Program-made: the position numbers and the translations under genes
Notes under the pieces: model-generated
Database searches by the model: none
Told to the model about the DNA's origin: nothing
What the model saw: only the letters and a program-made list of their open reading frames with translations
Shown: in pieces, positions 60,556 to 64,000 of the stretch
Position numbering within the stretch: the first letter of the stretch is position 1
Layout: every line of letters starts with the position of its first letter
Source of the DNA: Streptomyces sp. WAC 01529
GTDB lineage: Bacteria; Actinomycetota; Actinomycetes; Streptomycetales; Streptomycetaceae
Reading direction: 5' to 3'
DNA: 64,000 nucleotides
Assembly (NCBI RefSeq): GCF_003945545.1
Contig: NZ_CP029617.1
Coordinates: 1,341,001 to 1,405,000, forward strand

Positions 60556-61863
60556 TCAGTACACCGAGTCCCGCTGGTCGGGCACGACCGAGCCGTCCTC
60601 GCGGAGCACCGGGCCCTTGTCGCCGTCGTGTTCGTTGTAGGCGCTCGTCGAGCACGGGTAGCGGCCGGACTTCTGCGGCATCGGCTCGATGAACATCGGG
60701 TTCACGACCCAGCGGCCGTCGGCGTTGTCGTAGGCGCGGCACATGAACTCGCTCTTGTTGCGGTTCAGCACGAGGTGCGCGCCGGTGGCGTCGCCGACGA
60801 ACGTCACGTCCGTGTCCGCGTCGCCGCCGCCGAGTGCGATGCGGTGGTGCCGGTCCTGCTTCTCCCAGGCCGACTTGCCCTTGACCTTGAAGATCTCCTG
60901 GTTGATCCAGCAGCGCTTGCCGTCGATGTACGGGATGGCCTCGCCCTTGTTCACGGGCACGCCGCCGCACCCCTGGTTCCAGGGCGTGATGCGGCCCTCG
61001 CGGTCCAGGACCGAGCGGATGGCGATGGTGTGCGCGCGGTCGACGCCCACGCTCTTGGACCACACCTCGGCGACCGGTTCGGAGCCCGCCGAGACGATGT
61101 AGACGTCGAATCCGGCCTTCTTGAGGGTGCGGATCAGGTCGCGCTGCTGGTCGTAGTAGCGGACGTACCCCGGGATCTTGTGGGTGCCGACGGTCTGCGT
61201 GGCGCCGACGGGGGCGGCGAGCGCCTCCTCGCGGGCCTTGGCGGCGTACGACTCCAGCTCCGGGACGGTGTGCCCGGCGAAGAGCTGCGGCACCCAGGCG
61301 TACTGCGGGACGGTGTGGCGGTGGTCCCACTTCCCCGCGAAGGCGGGGGCGCCGCTCATGGTCCTCCCGTCCTCGCGGACCTCGAAGATCTCGTCCGCGC
61401 AGGCGGTGTCCTTGGAGGTCGGCAGCGGCTTGCCGACGGGCACGTCGGTGCCGCAGGCCTTGGTGAGGGCGCGGTCGGCGTCGTCGGTGAGCCACTTGCT
61501 GGTGGACTTCCAGCTCTTGGGGCGCAGGATCTTGTCGTGCCGCAGGGACCAGGCGATGGTCGCGTCGGTGACGTCGTTCTTGACGACCGTGTTGTCCCAG
61601 TCGAAGGCGGCGACCGGGCGCTTTCCGCCGTGTCCGAGGCGGGGGTTGGAGCAGCGGCCGCGCTCGTCGATCATCCGCTGGAGCTTGGCGCGGTTGGCGC
61701 CGTACCAGTCGAGCTTCTTCGAGAGCTGCGGGCAATCTCCGCCGGTGGTGCGGGAGTTCGAGGGGTGCGCGGCCGTGGCGGCGGCCGCGGGGAGAGCCGC
61801 CGGCACGGCTGCCAGGGTGGCGGCCGCGGCCAGGGTCAGCGCCAAAATGTTTCTGTTACGCAT
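60556..61863 (-). CDS. Exported HAD-superfamily phosphatase, phosphorylcholine-phosphatase-like (copy 1)
   Basis: 435 residues with a signal peptide (MRNRNILALTLAAAATLAAV...). HAD motif I is AFDWDNTVVKNDVTDATI (two catalytic Asp), motif II is VYIVSAGSEPVAEVW, and motif IV is LGGGDADTDVTFV. The length, the early LQRMIDERG helix and these motifs recall extracellular phosphorylcholine phosphatase of Pseudomonas; the substrate is inferred. Four or more Cys (CPQL, CGTDV, CADEI, GCGG, CWINQEI, CRAYDN, CSTSAY) suggest disulfides. It is 65 bp from a paralogue. No clear ribosome site precedes ATG 61863. Confidence 0.85.
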   Translation of the reverse strand: MRNRNILALTLAAAATLAAVPAALPAAAATAAHPSNSRTTGGDCPQLSKKLDWYGANRAKLQRMIDERGRCSNPRLGHGGKRPVAAFDWDNTVVKNDVTDATIAWSLRHDKILRPKSWKSTSKWLTDDADRALTKACGTDVPVGKPLPTSKDTACADEIFEVREDGRTMSGAPAFAGKWDHRHTVPQYAWVPQLFAGHTVPELESYAAKAREEALAAPVGATQTVGTHKIPGYVRYYDQQRDLIRTLKKAGFDVYIVSAGSEPVAEVWSKSVGVDRAHTIAIRSVLDREGRITPWNQGCGGVPVNKGEAIPYIDGKRCWINQEIFKVKGKSAWEKQDRHHRIALGGGDADTDVTFVGDATGAHLVLNRNKSEFMCRAYDNADGRWVVNPMFIEPMPQKSGRYPCSTSAYNEHDGDKGPVLREDGSVVPDQRDSVY

Positions 61864-61928
61864 GTGAGTGGACCGTACATCCTGTCTACGGGTCTGGCGA
61901 TGCCGATGATCTAGCGTGTCGTGGACGC

Positions 61929-63239
61929 CTACGGCGTCCCGAACACGGTGTCGTTCTGGTCGGGGATGACGGAGCCGTCCGGGCGGCGCACCGGGCCCTG
62001 TCCGCCGTCCCGTTCGGTGTAGCCGGTGGTGGCGCAGGGGTAGGGGTCGGCCTTCTCGCCCTTGGGTTCGATGAACATGGGGTTGATCAGCCAGCGGCCG
62101 TCGCCGTTGTCGTAGGCGCGGCACATGAGTTCGTTCTTGTTGCGGTTCAGTACGAGCCGCAGGCCGGTGGCGTCGCGCAGGAAGGAGATGTCGGTGTCGG
62201 AGTCGCCCGCGGCGAACACCTGCCGCCTGGAAGCCGGTTGGACCTTCTCGGCGGCGGCGCCGCGCACGCCGTAGATCTCCTGGTTGATCCAGCACCGCTT
62301 GCCGTCGATGTACGTGATCATCGAGTCGTCGCCGTCCTCGACCGTGCCGCAGCCCTTGAGGTGCGCGGTCAGCTTTCCGCGCGCGGTGACGTTGCGGATG
62401 CCGATCGTGTGCCGGGCGTCGATGCCCACGCCCCGCGCCCAGACCTCGGCGACCGGCTCGGGCGACGCCGAGACGACGTACACGTCGAAGCCCGCCTTCT
62501 TGAGGGTGCGGATCAGGTCGCGCTGCTGGTCGTAGTAGCGGGCCCAGCCGGTGACCTCGCCGGTGCCGACGCGCTGCTTCGCCCCGATCGGCGCGGCGAG
62601 GTTCTCCTCACGGGCAGCGGCCGCGAACCGCTGGACCTGAGGGGTGGACCAACCGCGGGTGAGCTGGGCGAGCCAGGCGTACTGCGGTTCCATGCGGCGG
62701 TGGTCGAAGCCGTCGAAGGCGGCCTTGCCGGAGGTGGTGGTGCCCTCGCTGTAGACGGCGAGGATCTCGTCGGCGCAGGCGGTGCCCCGGGCGGTGTCGC
62801 GGTGGGTGGGCAGCGTGGTGCCGGTGGCCGGGCAGGCCTTGGCCAGGGCTTTGGCCGCCGGGTCGGTCAGATAGCGGCTCGTGGTGTGCCAGTCGCCGTG
62901 CTGGGGCGTCCGCACCTTGCCGTGGCGCAGCATCCAGAACATGGTGGCGTCGCCGACGTCGTTCTTGATGACGGTGTTGTCCCAGTCGAAGGTGGCGACG
63001 GGTCTGGCGCCGCCCTTATGGCCCCGGTCACCGCAGTGGCCGTACTCGTCGATCATGCGCTGGAGGCGCGCCTTGTTCTCGCCGTACCAGCCGCGCGAGA
63101 CGGTGAGGTCGGGGCAGGCCGCGGCCCGCTCAGGGGGCGTGGTCTGGGTGGCCTCCGCGGTGGCCTGGACGGCGAGGAGACCGGCCGAGGCGACGGCGAG
63201 CACGGCTGCGGCCGCGACGGCGCGGCGCTTGAAGTTCAC
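61929..63239 (-). CDS. Exported HAD-superfamily phosphatase, phosphorylcholine-phosphatase-like (copy 2)
   Basis: 436 residues, paralogue of the gene at 60556-61863, with shared long blocks (RYYDQQRDLIRTLKKAGFDV; CRAYDNGDGRWLINPMFIEP). Signal peptide, then motif I TFDWDNTVIKNDVGDATM, motif II VYVVSASPEPVAEVW and motif IV AAGDSDTDISFLRDATG. GTG 63239 is chosen because GGGAG lies 7 nt upstream; GTG 63245 is in frame but too close to it. An 18-bp terminator hairpin stands only 15-54 bp upstream, so its promoter must lie within or just downstream of that hairpin. Confidence 0.86.
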   Translation of the reverse strand: MNFKRRAVAAAAVLAVASAGLLAVQATAEATQTTPPERAAACPDLTVSRGWYGENKARLQRMIDEYGHCGDRGHKGGARPVATFDWDNTVIKNDVGDATMFWMLRHGKVRTPQHGDWHTTSRYLTDPAAKALAKACPATGTTLPTHRDTARGTACADEILAVYSEGTTTSGKAAFDGFDHRRMEPQYAWLAQLTRGWSTPQVQRFAAAAREENLAAPIGAKQRVGTGEVTGWARYYDQQRDLIRTLKKAGFDVYVVSASPEPVAEVWARGVGIDARHTIGIRNVTARGKLTAHLKGCGTVEDGDDSMITYIDGKRCWINQEIYGVRGAAAEKVQPASRRQVFAAGDSDTDISFLRDATGLRLVLNRNKNELMCRAYDNGDGRWLINPMFIEPKGEKADPYPCATTGYTERDGGQGPVRRPDGSVIPDQNDTVFGTP

Positions 63240-63259
63240 GAACACACTCCCGTGTCTAC

Positions 63260-63299
63260 GCAGGTCAGCCGGGCGTCACGCGACGCCCGGCTGACCTGC
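63260..63299 (-). terminator. Strong terminator after the short-chain dehydrogenase gene
   Basis: Perfect 18-bp arms 63260-63277 and 63282-63299 with an ACGC loop, 40 bp past the dehydrogenase stop. Confidence 0.9.
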
Positions 63300-63339
63300 G
63301 GGTGGCCGCTGGGTGAACTGCGCGGAGGTGCGGCAGGGA

Positions 63340-64000
63340 CTACACCGGGGTGACGTACGCCCCGGAGATACCGCCGTCGACGAGGAAGTCGGTGGCGTTC
63401 ACGAACGAGGAGTCGTCGCTGGCGAGGAACGCCACCGCGGCGGCCATCTCCTCGGCCTCGGCGAAGCGGCCCACGGGGATGTGCACGAGGCGGCGGGCGG
63501 CGCGCTCGGGGTCCTTGGCGAACAGCTCCTGGAGGAGGGGGGTGTTGACCGGGCCGGGGCAGAGCGCGTTGACGCGGATGCCCTCGCGGGCGAACTGCAC
63601 GCCCAGCTCGCGGGACATGGCGAGGACGCCGCCCTTGGACGCGGTGTAGGAGATCTGCGAGGTCGCCGCGCCCATCCGCGCCACGAAGGAGGCGGTGTTG
63701 ATGATCGAGCCCTTGCCCTGGCGCCGCATGTAGGGGATGGCGGCCTTGCAGCAGAGGTAGACGGAGGTGAGGTTGACCTCCTGTACGCGCTTCCAGGCCT
63801 CCAGGCCCGTGTCCAGGATGGAGTCGTCGTCGGGCGGGGAGATGCCCGCGTTGTTGAAGGCGATGTCGACGGAGCCGTAGGTGTCGAAGGCCGTCTTGAA
63901 GAGCGCCTCGACCTCCTCGGCGTCGGTGACGTCGACCTTCACGAAGGTCCCGCCGACCTCGTCGGCGGCGGCCTTGCCCGCGCTCTCGTCGATGTCGCCG
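63340..64000 (-). CDS. Short-chain dehydrogenase/reductase, 5' end outside the window
   Basis: The frame is open to the window edge; 219 codons plus the stop codon are visible. Classic SDR features: VDIAFNNAGISPPDD (NAG motif), GSIINTASFVARMGA (catalytic Ser) and ISYTASKGGVLAMS (YxxxK), with RVNALCPGPVNTPL as the late substrate loop. The cofactor TGxxxGIG motif lies off the edge. Resembles 3-oxoacyl-ACP reductase-type and betaine/glucose dehydrogenase-type SDRs; substrate not assigned. Its terminator stands immediately before the next gene. Confidence 0.9.
   Translation of the reverse strand, partial: GDIDESAGKAAADEVGGTFVKVDVTDAEEVEALFKTAFDTYGSVDIAFNNAGISPPDDDSILDTGLEAWKRVQEVNLTSVYLCCKAAIPYMRRQGKGSIINTASFVARMGAATSQISYTASKGGVLAMSRELGVQFAREGIRVNALCPGPVNTPLLQELFAKDPERAARRLVHIPVGRFAEAEEMAAAVAFLASDDSSFVNATDFLVDGGISGAYVTPV

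Overview
The window is chromosomal DNA from a Streptomyces or very close relative. The evidence is GC-saturated third codon positions, GTG/TTG starts, short translationally coupled operons, several genes that look leaderless, and gene content and order that match the argH to argR/argC and pheST-rpmI-rplT-infC part of the Streptomyces core chromosome as I remember it. There is no rRNA, tRNA, CRISPR array, prophage or insertion sequence. Almost everything is housekeeping or regulatory core, so the interest lies in control elements and a few odd genes.

Layout. 1-3.4 kb: end of a cobalamin cluster, with the low-complexity head of a large CobT-type protein (cut by the window edge) and cobL. 3.6-8.3 kb: a GNAT gene and a methionine importer operon metN-metI-metQ-metQ, preceded by a tiny Cys/Met-rich leader peptide. 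8.3-16.1 kb: HAD phosphatase, two small membrane proteins, GNAT, a small sigma factor, exported GlpQ-type phosphodiesterase, PlsC-type acyltransferase, a TetR-MFS pair and a SnoaL-like protein. 16.2-26.3 kb: aldo/keto reductase and arginine biosynthesis (argH, then the coupled operon argC-argJ-argB-argD-argR), with promoter-overlapping ARG boxes in front of argH and argC. A flavin-type oxidase, an L,D-transpeptidase-like protein and a BASS-family symporter lie between.

26.3-42.3 kb: a stand-alone alanyl-tRNA-synthetase-like catalytic domain with a possible T-box leader, a divergent DUF5997 / HTH-less LysR-domain pair, monomeric isocitrate dehydrogenase, a second TetR-MFS pair, a secreted TAP-type peptidase, an aldo/keto reductase behind a MerR-type promoter, a divergent MocR/EamA pair whose start codons overlap inside a 16-bp palindrome, a GHL10-type glycoside hydrolase and 3-hydroxybutyryl-CoA dehydrogenase. 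42.5-54.7 kb: NUDIX, an NsdA-like regulator, a PP2C phosphatase, pheS-pheT, an orphan sensor kinase, an rRNA/tRNA methyltransferase, and infC-rpmI-rplT. infC appears to start at ATC and has a structured leader ending in a U-tract terminator. 54.7-64 kb: SseB-like protein, mycosin-type protease with a proline-rich membrane partner, alanine-racemase-fold enzyme, DUF2510 protein, two tandem exported HAD phosphatases and a short-chain dehydrogenase cut by the right edge.

The most useful leads are: (1) the Cys/Met leader peptide of the methionine importer; (2) the truncated AlaRS-like gene with a T-box-like leader; (3) the overlapping, apparently leaderless MocR/EamA divergent pair; (4) the infC ATC start and attenuator; (5) several regular repeats in promoter regions.
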